Part shown: positions 47,835 through 62,976 of the stretch, one piece after another
Numbering within the stretch: position 1 is the first letter of the stretch
Layout: the number at the start of each line of letters is the position of its first letter
Assembly: GCA_018292915.2 (NCBI GenBank)
Contig: JACVVK020000060.1
Span: forward strand, 1,721,001-1,785,000
DNA: 64,000 bases
Reading direction: 5' to 3'
Origin: Batillaria attramentaria
Taxonomy: Eukaryota; Mollusca; Gastropoda; Batillariidae
Translations under genes and position numbers: made by a program
The notes under the pieces: model-generated
The model's input: the letters and a program-made list of their open reading frames with translations, nothing else
What the model was told of the DNA's origin: nothing
Database searches by the model: none

Positions 47835-50770
47835 GAAGACCAACAAGTTCCATGCCACAAAACCACAACTCCTTCAAGAAATCAGATCATAAAGCAGTAA
47901 AAAACAATAGGTCATGGGTGATACCAACTCATATTTGGTCTATTACACTTGACACCCTTCACTAAACCTTTGAGGTGGTTCACCTAATGGATCTATGATG
48001 GTATCACATGAGACTTCCTGTTATAACTGCTAACTCCAAGAAAAGCAAACATTTTGGCACACAATTTCAGCTGGACATGCAAACTATCCACCAACATGCA
48101 AGAAACATCCATTAATATTTAAAGCCAATTCCAAGAAAGAAAAAGTATTTATCTTATAAAAGAGGTTCTGAGGTCTTGAATAAGCTATAAATAAAATGGC
48201 AGCTCTTGACAGAGATTGCTTTACATGCACGCAGCTATAAATATGATAAGCAGCGTATCGAGAGAGAAAACTGTCGTACATGTGCATGCATGCATGCACT
48301 TCCATGGTCTTGTGCACTGTTACACAAAATAAACATCAAGTGATAAAAAAAAAAGCTTGGATATACATGTAAAAAGGAATGTGGACGGAAAATCGAAATC
48401 TTGCCCTCTGACAACAAAATGAAAACAACAAAAAAGGCATTGACAATTTGCCTTCTCATACTGATCAAGTATCATATCATCCCGGCCATGCATCCCCCCC
48501 CCCCCCCCCCCCCCCAATGCTAACTGCAGTCCACAAGTGTGGCTTGTATGGAAAAGATATTAAAAACAGACATGAAGTAAGTTTTCTGAATGGGTTCAAT
48601 GTGGTCAGATGTCATTTTGTTGTGGAGCATTCTGATACTTGCATGTAATCAAATAAATAAGACTAAATTTGAATGTGGAATGGTGTAAGTTTGGTGACAG
48701 AATGCATACATGTAGTGTGTAATGGCAAATGACTGTATATATAATTTACACTTTGTACACTGATGGCATACCCGGACCCATAATGACCTGAACATCTGAG
48801 TACATGAACATCAGCAGAAGTCTATGAACTTCTTAAGTCAGCCAATAACACTGGGCAAGTAATGCACTAATATGTATGTAATGTCTGTTACATTCCTATT
48901 ATGTATATATATATACACGCAAACAAAAGTTTACATAACAATAAAAATCAGTGAACAGTGTCTGCAGTTGATAAACTAGATCTACTCTGTAAGGACGTAA
49001 TGCACAAGAAAATAAAATGAGGACGGATAATTTATGGACCCCCTCCACCTCCTCTCCAAAAAAAAAAAAAAAAAAAAAAATCTGAGTGACCAGAAACAAG
49101 CCTGATCACAATTTCGAACAAATCAACAATTGTAAATAAACAGAGAAAATTCAGTGCTGAGGAATGTAACATTTAACTGAAATTACAGACATTTATTCAC
49201 AAGTGTGCTGCTGTGCATTACAGAACCCACACTCTCAGATATACTGTGCATGTATATTATTATAATAAATATCGTTTTGCTGGGAAAGAAACTTTCTATA
49301 TCTACAATACCGTAAATCAGATCATTCAACTGTTTGAACAGTTTACCTGATGATCCCGCAGACTCTAAACATTTTGAAGTGAAAACTTAGGTTTAAAGAA
49401 ATGGATCTGTAAGCTCTAGAAGCCATTCTGTACTCCGGCACAACAAATGTCTGATTATAAAACAGATCTAGTCTAAGAAGGTTCAGTCAATTTACGTGCT
49501 CATAGGAACACGTATACAATTTCCAGTGGAACTTTCTTGCCAGATACACAAGAACGCAAGGCAAATAACAAATGTCTGTCACTTTACTGATAGATTTATG
49601 TAAAAGTGACCAAAGTCTAAAAACTTCCTTGTCACAACACATCATAAGGGAAATAAAAACCCCTGTATATTTACATATCACAGTCAACGTTCTGCTGAAG
49701 TTATCTCAGGCAAAACTACACGCACTGAAGCAATCACAGAAGCATCAGGAAAATTCTACAATTGTCATTAAAACTTTTGACGAAAGCAAGAATGTCACAA
49801 ATGACACATGTTCATGTACAGCCACTTTCAGAATACCACTGTGTACCACATAATCAAACTGTCCTGATATACCAGTAGCATAAATCTTTCCACATGTTTA
49901 CAAGAAATTCACTGTCCGTGTAGAACATGAAAATGTTAGTATTCCTCCTGATTCAACTCCACAGCACTAGACATTAACTTCTCGCTGTCAGAAAAAGCTG
50001 GCTCCTCAACATTTGCTGCACATTTCTGAGGGCCAACTCATGTTTATGGGTGCCACATTATCAACAGCATCACCAAACAGCGATGACTGTGAGGTGAGGT
50101 TAGAATTGCAACCTGATACCAAAAGTACATGAGTCCCACCATGGCACTCAAAACAAGTGGCCTCAGTGTATAAAATCTGTAAAAATTCAGTGCATTTTGC
50201 ACCATGCACCTGCTAATTTGGAATCCCCTGGCGGTTGCATATTTATGCATGCTACACTGAAGGTGACTGCACAGTGAAACCATACAACACCAAAGAACAT
50301 CAAACAGCGTGATAAATAGGTACGATTCGTTGTCTATATATTTGTGCAATCAGTCACGACAGTCATTCCAACAGTGTTGACAAAGTCAGAACTGTCACTA
50401 AGACTGTATCATGATAATTTCATGAATCTGCTGTGGATCATCAGTTCTCAAACACCACTTCATTCCAGTCCTCAAACTTTGCACATCCTGCACATTTCGA
50501 TGGCAAGAACATGCACTGATGTTGACAGAGAAAAACACAAATATCCGTTTCTCTAGTTCATACGGCGTTTCAAGAACGTCTTACCAGACAGAAAAAAATG
50601 AAACATCAGTTTGGGAGTAGCAAGCACTAAGTCTTGTATCATAATCACACGTTGCATGAGTAATCACTACGACCCATACACTTCTCAAGCTGACATGAAG
50701 AAACATGTCAGGTATTTCTTCCCCACAACATAAAATGATCATGAGCGACTGCTCCTCGCCTGGGTCATAC

Positions 50771-53700
50771 TCAGTAATGGTGTCGGTTTAAAAGACGAGC
50801 GGACTGTGGTGCAAGAGTCGGGCGAAATCCTGCCGAGTTCCTTCTCTGAGAGTGTGAGCTGATTATTTGGTGACCTCGGAAGCTCCCAGGCTGTGGACAG
50901 TCAACGCAAAGACATTTTATTACAAACGTCACTCGGTGGTGTCATGTGTTACAGAGAAATGGCAAAAAAGATACTGCAGACGTGCGTAGCAAGCCACTGT
51001 GACATGACAATCAAATAATTATAAATGAGTGTTGTGCATGAAAGTAAAATGAATCATACCATACCATATAATATACATGTAGCATGGTATAGATACACAA
51101 TCCACTGGATATTATGCTAGGCACCAGGGTGCATTAAAGTTACTACTGCACAGACACAGCAAAAACAACAATGAAATGCTTATCTAAACATGCCTGTCAT
51201 TTAGTATGACTGTTTCTACACCTCTCTGAGTTTGGGTATGAGTACTGGTAACCCCTCTACTGCTGAAGTGGAAATTTTCAGAAAGGGTTTTACATACATG
51301 TACTTGCAAGAGCTCTTAATTCAAGACTAATTCCAAAATATATTTAAAAGCAGTTAACTGCTGAAGTAACCACACGCACCCCCCCTCCCCCCCCCCACAC
51401 ACACACACACACAAAGATGTGACTGTGACCTCACTATGATAACAAAAATTTGATGTGGGGCGTTCGGAGTGTGACAATGACCTGTACAAATGTCCACACT
51501 ACAATACACTACACTACACTGAACACTAAACAAGCCACATCCCTGAACACAAGTCATGCAGGGCTCCCAAACACCCACAGATTCACAGAAATCCGTAAAA
51601 TCCCAGGATGTACACAATGCCAGCATTAATGCTTTCTTTCTTCTTCTTTTTTTTTCTTCAAAGATACATAAATATCAAGCATGTCATTGGAAGCCCTGTT
51701 ATTGTTACAATATAATAATTAATATTATGTTAGTTTGTAGAATTTTATGTTTGCAGTGCTGTGAACACAAATATGGAGCTGTGCAAAGTCTGTGTTAATT
51801 AAAGATACAGTATACTGGGTTACTTAAAATAAATTTTTAAAAAGCCTGAATGAAAAGTGTGTAAAGCTGAAAAGAAAGAAAACTTGCCCTGGTAAATTAA
51901 TGATCCTAATTTCACTGAAATTAACCATTAGCAACAAATAGTATCACTCTCCCCCTTTGGCACACCTGCCCAGCCTCTGGCAAACAACACTATTATAAAA
52001 AACAGAAGGCAGCTTGAACACAATGGAGAGCAGAGCTTGTCATAATATGAAAATGGTCCTTATCATGAATGTTACATCACTGGTGACTACTGTTCTGTCA
52101 ATAACTTGCTGTAAATGTACTAACGACCAGTTTGATGTGGAAATAATGAGAAATGTGCTAAAGGGGCTTATGGTCAGCTACCATTTTTATGCTTGCTGAT
52201 CATTCTGATCTGTTTTCGTGGTACAGGTATCTATCATCACACCACTTAAGACACCCGGGCAGTGACAGTATCTGTGATGTTGGCACTGAGCCAACAGCAC
52301 CAAATTCGATGACACGGTGATAACACTGAGTCCTCCAGTAGTGTACCAACAGATGTAAAATTTGAATGTTTAACCGCTCGCGCAAATACATGTAGCAGAC
52401 AACACTGTATGACGTTAGGAGCTGTGCTGATCATCAAGTCAGAGTATTTTGAACATACGGGCACTCTCACGAGCGAAACTGTTCGAAAAATCAAAATATA
52501 AGATGACTTAGCAAAGATGGAATCAGCCTGTCTAAAAAAAAAACACAAAAAAAACCCATCTTATCTTAAATGCATTCGGATCATTCATTTGAGAACATGA
52601 AAATGGCCGCATGCACATATTTCATGGAAGGTTGCAGACGGTGTGTACAAAGATCATATATACACATGCACTGGAACAAATTAAGACAGATGGTTAGCTC
52701 ACTAAGGCATGCACTTACAAATCAAGCTGTGCTATTTCCATAAATGCACTATGTGCGACACAGTCACCAATAAAAGCAGTCAACACATGCCTGCATGCTT
52801 ACACAACTCAAGGCCGCTAGTTCCCCTCACAAGTACCGCTGGGTAAGAGAGGAAGAAAACAGGGGATTAGTGCTTGACCCACCACCAGTACAGCAGGTAA
52901 ACAGGTACATTGCAAATTACATGTAAAGTGTGTTACACTAAACAATTCAACCACCTCAAAGATATGAATTTCAACTCTCTACTGTACTCACGAAATAGTG
53001 GTACAAATTTCACCTGCTAGTCTTCTGAGACTTCCCAACGACCTCCCTCCCCCCTCCCCTTTCCCCAGCCCCCAGCTCCACCATTTCTCTCTCGCTAAAG
53101 CTTTACATAAAGGAAAGTGTGACTACAAATGTATAGGGAAAAGGATATATGTCATTACACACTGACCAATTTCACCATAGTGACCTCTGTGTGTGTGTGT
53201 GGGGGAGGGGGGGATCAGATCAATATTTCCAGACCTAAAAAATATTGGGCAGACCTGCAAAACCATAACTCTTATGACCCTGATTGGATCTTCAAGAAAA
53301 CAAAAACAACCAAAAACGACAACAATTTTTTTTTTCTCAGATTCTGGGAATGTGTTACCCCGTCACTAAACAAAACAAACAAAACAAAACAAAACTGAAA
53401 ATCTGTCATATTCTGAAAAAGGGAATATTACCCTTTTACATCTACATGTAAAACGCCGGTTCTGAAAACAGGAACCGACTGTTAGGAGAACACAGTCTGT
53501 TAGCTGCTGGAAGCATGGTTTAGGTTTACATGCAGCAATGAATACTGGATCTAAACTAATTTCTACTCATTTGAATAAGAAAATGTATTGAAATAAAAAT
53601 GCTATGCCAGTGTTAAACTGGCAGCAAAACTGAAAATAACACCAGCTACATCAGAGGCATTCAAGTTTTTTTTTCTAAATTATCAGCTTCAACATTCCTC

Positions 53701-56700
53701 ATTCCATGGCACCAAAACTGCTCCAAAACACACAATTTATTTAATTCTCGTGCTGAACCGTCAGAGTCTAAAAGAGGACCGAAAACAACAAACTGAATAA
53801 AATTCACAGACTGAATAAAATTCAACTCAACAGTGCCTCAAATACACCCATTTCCCCTTTGACAAAGCCTCCGCTGAAGCTGGTGTTGGGAACTAGAGAA
53901 AAGGGGAGAAGTTGCAAGAGAAGAAAGCAGAGATAGGTCTTTACTATCAAGGGTCAGGAAGTGGACAGTATGGATATATATACAGTATAAAATGGAAAAA
54001 ATAAAACTAACACTTACATGCACATACACTGGGTGGTTACTTGCTGATGCACTGTATGGCTGCGGCTGCGCCTGACTGCCTGTCATGCGGTGCTCCACCC
54101 CTGTCAACACACAATTAAAACTATACTATAATTATGTATTTAACCATTAAATAAAATATACCACAAGATCAACTGGTTCATAATCATATGATACAAGAGC
54201 AACAGCAGCAACAAAAGAACTGAAAAAAAAAATATATATATATATACAGTCAAACCTGTGTAAGGCGGTCACCCAAGGGACTGGACCAAACTGACCACCT
54301 TAGACAAGTGGCCGGGTTGTCCAGGAAGGCATGTCAACAGCTAGCATGTCACCCAATGAATACTCTAGTGGTGCACGTGTTACGAGCTGACAACAGGGCT
54401 CGCCTAAAGCTCTCTATACACTTGAAAATACGTGTTTGGGGTCCTTTTTATTTTTTTTTTATTGCACACCGTTTGATTTCAAACAAACAGATCAGCAGGT
54501 GATCGACTGACGATGCAACAAAGAAACAACAAACTTCCTGCTGACAGCGTATTCAAGCACATTAACACGTCGTCGTCTCAATCGGAAGCAATAGAAACGA
54601 CAAACAGGGTGACAACACCTTCACGTATTTGTACACCTTGGAAGTTGATCGGTTTACAAACACAAAGCTGACTGCTTTCTACAGACCTCGTACTGATTGC
54701 AAAGCAATTAAAAGGATGCCGCTAACAGCCACCCCCTCGCCCCCACCAATCCCCCGGCTATTCACTCGGAAAGGGAGGCGCGTGTCAGTGAGCCGCGGCG
54801 TGGCTAATCCTGGCTTGTCAAGCAGTTAGGCAGTCTGTCTTGTCAGTTGAGAACAGTTGAGAACACAGCAGGGGCCCGAAGGCGGTCACTACACAACAAA
54901 GTGACTGCCCTGTACAGTGTGAAAGGTCATTTGGGACTGCCAAAATAGGTGGCACGACCGCGTTAGACAGTGACCTGGTTATACAGTGCATATATAGAGG
55001 GAAAACGCTCGGGGATCCTCTGGGGTGACCGAGTTAGACAGTGGCATGGCTTATACAGGTGACCGCCATGGCAGGTTCGACTGTATATATATATATATAT
55101 ACTCTTTATCCTTATCTAAGATACTGCAGGACATCATTTGGGGGAATCCTTTTTGAGAGACCAACTGTCTGTAAAGACCAGAGTTCACATACTTCTTCTT
55201 GGCCAAAAGAGGACCATTCGTCTGTACTCTACACCACTTAATTTGCTAGAGCAAATGTGTTACTTCACAGGCACTTGGTAACAAAGCAGTCTCAATAGGA
55301 GTTATCTTTAGACTCATCAACATACAAACTTCACCTTTTAATCTCTCATTCAGCCTATCCAGTGACTCCAATAGCCGGTGTTCCTCCATGGACAGTGCTG
55401 CTGGGCCTCCTGTAAAGAAAGGCACTGACTTGTATAGGAGTTGCGGTTAAAAGTCGTGTCAAGGCCACAGTAACGGCTGAAAAGTCAGTACACCATCCAT
55501 GGTGGAGTGTGCTGTTACCATCGTCATGTGTGATGCCATCCTTTTGTCAACGTAGAACTAAACTGTACTTGAGGTGCTTCGATTTGTGGAGCAGGTGACG
55601 GATGGCAAATGCTGGCAAACACAATTTCTTTGCAGAAAGAATAATGGCACCATTATTTGATGTTACTACTAAACGCTTTGCTGAGCTGACATACACTGGC
55701 CTTATGCAGGGTGACAGAGATTTGCATTACTGCGCAATGCGACTCATGAACATTCCTCAGCTGTTGAACATGGTAATGAAACACTGAGTCACTTGCACAT
55801 ACACTTGATGTGTACAGCAAACAAGCCATCAAATATTCTGTCCACAGCTAAAGACAATCCACACAAGCTTTGGTGAGATCTTCCAAATTTAAATAAAGAT
55901 AAATGTTAGAAAATTTGTAACAAAGTAACTACTTAAAATCCAGTTCTCACCTTTAGCATACTTTTCTCTGAGAGAGTTGTAGGCCTCCTGCTGCTGCTGG
56001 GCTGACTCCATGGCCGCCACGACGCGGCTGTCCCTGATCGCCGTGCCATGGGTCTGTACCATCTGCTCTGCTGCCAGGAAGCCAGCCATGCTCTCCGTCA
56101 CTTCAAATCATACATATTGGGTGTAAGTAAAGCATGACTGACTCAACTGACGGAGAGACTGAAGTCGGATTACAGAACAGACACAAACCATCTAACATCA
56201 CCCTCCTTAAACCGCTGCAATGTAAACTCTTTAAAATGGTGGCACACAAAATGTGTTGGAATGACTCCAGCACGAGTTCGGAGAGCTAAGACATGGAACA
56301 TTCCGCAGCCATATGCAGCTTGACGAAGCATTAAGAGAAAGCCCACCAGAAATGTCCATCAGTGAAACTGGCCCTGTTGTGATATAGTTTGTAATCTAGG
56401 TTGTGGACAAACACACATACTATAAACCACTGGACAGTGTTAGAAGTGACAACCACACAGAAGCTTACCTTCCTCCCTGGGCACGTAGCCCGAAGCATGC
56501 ACTGAAGTAGGTCGAGGGTCATGGCCGTTGCTTGGGGATGGCATCGGATGCAGTGTCTGTTCCACAACACCGGTGGTGTGTGCAGTGGACCCTATAGCAG
56601 TGCTAGGATTGCGTCTCTGCTGCAGGAGGCTGTATCTTTGCAGGTAGCCATTCTTCTGTGCACTAGCTGTCTTCTGCGATCCTGCCTGTGAGCCATTAGA

Positions 56701-59700
56701 GGGAGCTCCCGCTGATCTGCTGTGAGCGGAATTTTGTACCACGCGAGACATGCCGTTTGGGAATCCTAATGCTGCACCGTCGATGTATTTGTTGGACAGC
56801 TGAACGGTCTGTCGAGAGGCTGGAGGCTGCTCAATGTTGTTGTTGTTGTTTGTCGTCATGGCAGCACTGGCACTGGCGGAGGGTGGACCTCCCTTCTCGG
56901 AGCCCATCTCCAGGATGGAGCGCATGTTCATCCACAGATTGTTGATCTCGTCATCTGTCGGTGTGCGGTCGATGCGCAACCCATTTTCATTGTAGACCGC
57001 CTTGTAGGCATTGTTGTTGTTGGTGCCGCTGAAGTGCGAGTGTGAGGGAAGAACTGAGGAGTTGTAAACCGTAGGCACAACCGCTGTTTTGCCATTTGTC
57101 GATCTGGAGCCATCGCCTCCAGCTGATAATGTCTTGTAACCATTGCGTTGTGGTGTGACAACATTAGCGTTGGCTGGGATGACGCTAGCTCCAGGGCGAC
57201 TCTGTGATGCTGTGTACACGGTGGTCATGTTGGCAGCTGGGGAATTGGTGGCTGGCATGGCGGTGGTGGTGGTGGTGGAGCCCGTGTACATGGGTATCCG
57301 CGACATGAAATTGTTACTGATAAGCGTCACCTGCAACACACAAATGTGAATATAGGCTACGGAATTGGAGAGTCTTTGGCACGGAGTGTATTTCCGTCAG
57401 CTGTCACATTCACTTCAAAGTGCATGGCTCTTTAATTAATCCCCTTACTGCCAATATCATTCGTCAGACATCACTATGAGGATGATGGTCTGTACTTATA
57501 TATACTTGCAACAGCAGTCAAGGGGCTAGGTCTTTACCCAGCAAGCATACAAATGCATGCAATTTCTCACATGACCAACAACACAACAGCCAAGCAAAAC
57601 ATCTCATCCCCCCACCTTTTTATCCAGCTGCGACTTGTGCACTGTGATGCCCGCTGTGGAAGCCTCGCTCATGTGGGTGTGATTGTGGATGTGGTTGTTG
57701 TAGCTGTGGTTCTCCCCACTCATGATGATGTGAGCGGCAGCTTTGGGGCGTGTGGGAGGGGCATGGCGGGTAGGTCCGGCACTCGCCACCCGAGGTGCTT
57801 TGGATTTTGCATCTGAAGATTTTGGTGTGACAGATACTGTGCGGGCTGAGGCAGGACGTGCTCTCTGGGCCCCTGACTGCGATGACTCTGCAGCAAATAA
57901 CAGAAAACTATGAGCACGAGGACAATTCTAAAAAAATGCAGCATTTCAACCAAACAATTTATGACGGTGTTTTGCATCACTGTTTTCCTACATTCCTGTA
58001 TGCAATCTCAGAACTAGTTTTCAGAACAAACAAAAAGCTGAAAGTGTCAAGAAAACACTGACAAGACTTCTCCAAGTGCAAGAAACATCCTAGGAGAAAT
58101 TCCTGTTGAACATCAAGCTAGAAACTGGGTAGTAAGGGCTGGGTCAGGTGACTAGGGGATCACGTGCCAAGCTAGCTCACTCAGGTGAAAACGCAATAAA
58201 TCTGACGCCATCTGGTATATCTGTAGGAGAAAGAACATGCATGGGTGAAAGCTGGCAATTTTGAAAATAAGGAAACTTCTTTTCTCAGGCCGGGGTGCAG
58301 GGGCCGCCTAGGCCCTGGCGGGGTGCAGGGGCAGAGCCCTGCTGGGGGGACCAGGGGGGCAACGCCCCCCGGAAAAAAACACGAATTTTGCCAAATTTAA
58401 GAGCCAATTCTAGGCCTCTCGTGGCACCTGAGAGCATTTGATAGCTATTCTTATCTACCACATTTTCCCTTCAAATTTCAACCCTTAGACTCAAGCTATT
58501 ACAGACCTCTTGTTGCTGTACACAAGTTTATATCCAAATAATCATTGTGGAGAATCAAACTCTAAAATCCACACATTAGAAGACCTGTCAGTTTACTCTC
58601 AGAAACTGAGAAAGGTTCAGCATGGTTTAGGAGGGTGCCAAAGTGTAGTTTTTGAATAGCAAAGTGTATCTGTTATACAGTCGGACCCACTGACTTAACA
58701 GGATGACACTTTATACAAATTTACAGTTTGCAGGTACATATTTTGATTTCCAAGCACAGGCGGTTCGATATCTGTGTAAAACTACACAGTGTGTTTACCA
58801 CAAACTGCCTAACACTTACTATGGTGATGAAGTGTCAAAGCCAGGAGTGCACGCCTGCTTAATTGTTAAGCTAGGGGTGTGCAGGGGAATGCTCCCCAAG
58901 ATTTGTTTTTACATAAACTGAAATCTGTGTGAGTGATTCAGTTTAAGTGCTTCAGAGGAGGACTGACTGAAACACTTTTTGAAAGGCCAGAAGGTGGAAA
59001 TCCGACAAAGGCACGGTGGAAGATCCTAAGCCCTGACTGTTAACTATATGGTTATCTTGATTAGTCTCTCCCCCAAATGAGATCACTAGTATTGATTTTT
59101 CGTATTGATTTTCGTCTTAAAATAGACTTCGGGAAAATCCAGTACTCGCAAGTCAGGTGTGCCACAGCCCGCGCACGATCATCCTTGGCAAATTTTTGGT
59201 AACTTAATCGTCGTGTCTGACCCTAACTAACGATCCGTAATGCATTTTTCTTTCTGCTGTTTTAGTTTTGCGTAAGAAAACACAACCGCTCAATGCTTTA
59301 TCGACGCCGGCAAAAAAACGAATGGCGAGAGCCTCTGGGAAAATCCGGTACGCATACACCCAAGTCGGACGATCATCATACGCGTATTTTTGTAGCTAAA
59401 ACGTCGCGTCTGCCCCTCAGAAATGATCCGTATTGTATTTTTCTTTCTTTTGGTTTGATTATTCGATTTTTAAAAATCCAGATGAATGCTTCATCGGCGC
59501 GAAGATCGCATGGATGCTAACATTCGTGAGCTGCAAAACGGCCACCGCGCGCTGGTCGTTGACGCTTCTGATTGGCTGACTGACGAGATCGGACGACAGC
59601 CATTGGCCAAACAACCACGCGATAATGCCGAACGGAATTTACCAGGGCGCGGGAAAAGTTGGATCGGAAAAGAAAGGAATTTTTTTTTTTTTTTGAAAAT

Positions 59701-60231
59701 AAGGATTTCCTTATTTGATGACTTTTAAAATAAGGAATTCCGCCATGAGGCGGAAAACTTTCACCCATGAACATGTCCAAATCTGACCTGATTTCTTGTC
59801 CTGTTGTATGTTTTCCTTGGCCACAGTCACATCAGTCATGCTGTCAGCACTGTCATTGTCCTCCTCCACCTCCTCCTCGTAGTGAAGGTCCGCAAATCGA
59901 ACAGCTTTCTTCCGCACCTGAAAACCATTGCATAAAGAAATAACAATACTTGTCATGACATCACAATAGAGTGGGCCAGTCACAATAGAGTGGGCCAGTC
60001 ACAATAGAGTGGGCCAGTCACAATAGAGTGGGCCAGTCACAATAGAGTGGGCCAGTCACAATAGAGTGGGCCAGTCACAATAGAGTGGGCCAGTCTTTAG
60101 TCAGGAAAGCTGCCAAAGAGCTAAATTCTATAGATCGACATGTAAGATTTTTACACACAAATATTTCAAGCAGAAACCGTCTGAGAACTTAACAACAAAT
60201 GACCCAAGACATAGGTAAAACTAGCCAAGAA

Positions 60232-60287
<56 letters not shown>

Positions 60288-62945
60288 CAACTAGGAATAT
60301 GACCCTGATCTCACCTTCTTTCGTTTGGCTTCTTCATTATGCTGTTTGTGCTTCTTGGCGATTTCCAAACTGTCATGCACATTGAATTTACTCCGTACTC
60401 CCCTCACTACTTTCTCTGGTTGTCCTTCACCTGATGGTCTCTTGAGAATACCTCGCACTTCCTTATTTGTGTCAGATGCTGTGTTTTCAGCAATGACGAC
60501 TCTCTTCTGAACAGGCGGCTCAGCATTTGCATTGTCCAAAACAGTCAATCGTCCATCCTGTAAACCCAAAGTGCCATTGGATATGCTCGCTTCCTTGTTG
60601 GCCTGAGATATCCTGACATGTCGCCTGCTGGGTGATCTGTAGTTTTGGTAATTTGAGACCTCTGCCGACTGTGGAGTTGGTTCCACTGTTCCCGCTCTGG
60701 CTGCAGCCTGTGAGTGACTGCCCATCGTCGTCATCGATCCTGGCTTCTGACCCTGACCTCTCGGAATTTCGGCTTGCCCAACAGTTCGGGCCTGATTTGA
60801 TTGCGGCGTCTTGGTGAAAAAAGTGGCATCCTGTGGGCTTTTCCCGGTTTGACCGGCACGCTGTGCATTGCTCTCACTCGTGTTGCCATAGCCCTGGTGT
60901 GCGCTGCTGACACCGATACCAGCTTGAGAGTAGATGGCTCCTCCGTTGTGGGCGTGTGCTGAGTTGACCGTCTGGTACACCCATGTTGTGGTGGCCGATG
61001 TCGCTGTGCTGCGAGAACTCTGTGGGTTGACCACTGTGGCCATGACCCTGTCCGTGGCCATGTTTGCAGCAAAAGCAGGAGAAGTATCTCCAGCAGGGGT
61101 GTCAGTGGGAGCTGGCTCTTGCTCCACAGGAGAAGGTGAAGTCCACGCGTACACGTGCGCCTTTGGTCGCTCAGGATGAGTGTAATCGCCTCCTGCATTA
61201 CTCGCTTCATGATTGGCCACCGAGTTGTTGTTGACACAGGTGTTCATGCCCCGAATGTCAGCCTCCGCCGGTCCAGCACTGCCAGCGTTACCAGGAGAGA
61301 TGCCTGCACGACTGGGTCGAGAGTCAAACTTTCGGTGTGCCAGCAGTTGGCTATTGTATTGCAAAGCTGGAGCTGGCTGTTTCACGGCCTGGTTCTGAGT
61401 GTCAGCAGGTTGCTGTGGCAACCGGAGAGCCGTGCCAACTGCCACTCGCCTCTCCGCAGCTGGCTGCGGCTGCTGCGTCTCCAGAGAATCTGTGTAGTAT
61501 GAGCCCTGAACGACAGGCGTGCTGGATGGCTGGGAGTCTGGCATGGGGCTGTTGTACCCCTGTGGTATAGGGCCTATAATGTGGCTGGTGCCCCGAGCAT
61601 TGGTTACAGGTTCGCCATGTCCACCTTTTCCAGTTCCTAGCATCCCTTGTGGTCCTCTTACAGACTGGTCCTGCGCAGCTTGTGGTCTGGCTGGCTGGCC
61701 ATAAGGAGCCTGTTCTAGAACTTCAGTTTGAGAAATCAGCTGCCTGACGCCAGTCTTTTCAAAGACCCGATCATTCTGTGCGCCCAGTGTGGTAAAATCC
61801 TGCTGGGCCTGGTTTTCAGGGAGGGAGCTGCTCAATGGGGAAACATTTCCTTCTTCCAGGCTATCAAGCGATGACAGACTCTCTGTTCGATTTGACATAT
61901 TGTCCCTAACATCCTCCTCTGTACCCTGAACCTTGGCGTCGGTGTCGATCTCACGGCGAATGGCCTCGTTGAACTCATGCAGAGACTTCTGCTGCTGTTC
62001 CACTAACAGCTGCTGGTGCTGCTCCAACTGCTGCTCAAAACGACTGTGACTGTTGGTCAGGTTACGCAGACTGCGCTCCATGAGTTCCGCTCGGATTGAC
62101 GAGTCTCCAGCACGCTGGGTTCCTGACTGAGGGCGTGCATGACCCTGGTGGCCCTCACCTTGCCCTGAATGAACACCGTGAGCTGACTGGCTGCTCCTGA
62201 CATACGACCGCTCCATGGGGTCTGAGCTGTTTTGCTGCAAACCATACATGGTACCCGTGGTACGTGCCGAGCTGCCTCGCACCAAGCGCAGTGCCTCATC
62301 CAACCCTCCAGAATGTGTGCGACGGTTGCCATGGCGAGGAGTGGAGTAGCGGTGTTGATGTGGGGGCCGGGCAGGAACGTTGTAGCGCTGGTACTTCTCT
62401 GTGGCTTGCTGCTGCTCCTGGTGACGCCTGTTCAGAATTTCCTGCCGTCGTTTCTCTTCACGTGCTGCTTCAGTCTTACGTTTCAGTGCCAGTTGCCTAA
62501 AAATACAAATGCAGATAAAAATGACTACTTAAAAATATTTACTTACATCCTGACAGATTAAAAAAAGACAAATCAATGCAGAGTGTGATAGATAGGGTGA
62601 TCCCAATACAGAAGCATTTCCTTTGCATGATCATTCCTTTATGAGAAGAAAACATTAAATCATTAGAGAGCCTGGTGTCAGGGTAACCCCACCTAGCACC
62701 AACTGAGTGTCCTATACCTGTCAAACTATTGAAGACTGTCTGTTTATGCTGGTCCAAAGGCATCCTTAGTCCATGTGTACTCTACAGAGTAACTTGAATG
62801 CTTCTGTCAAATAATTCCTTATCCATATCCTGCTAGAAATGAAGCTGTCAAAAATGTCAACATGCAATAACAACACACGTCAGGTAAAAAACAGTAGCCC
62901 AGAATGCACAGGGCCCAATAGCAATTACATTTCGAGGATAAGATA

Positions 62946-62976
<31 letters not shown>

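Larger units (their letters stand above)
45985..50770 (-). other. Probable CEP126 3' UTR
   Basis: About 4.8 kb on the minus strand between the CEP126 stop codon and AATAAA at 46011-46006. It includes a transposon (47079-47834), C runs at about 46079-46096, 46211-46227 and 48495-48515, and an A run near 49060-49080. A nearer minus-strand AATAAA (tttatt at 49192-49197) would give a 1.6-kb UTR excluding the transposon. I see no other gene here. Confidence 0.45.

Noticed and set aside
59961..60093. CRISPR-like array
   Set aside because: The units are contiguous direct repeats with no spacers, in a eukaryotic intron.
60325..61704. Several plus-strand frames across 60.3-61.7 kb
   Set aside because: They are antisense shadows of the long CEP126 exon 3.
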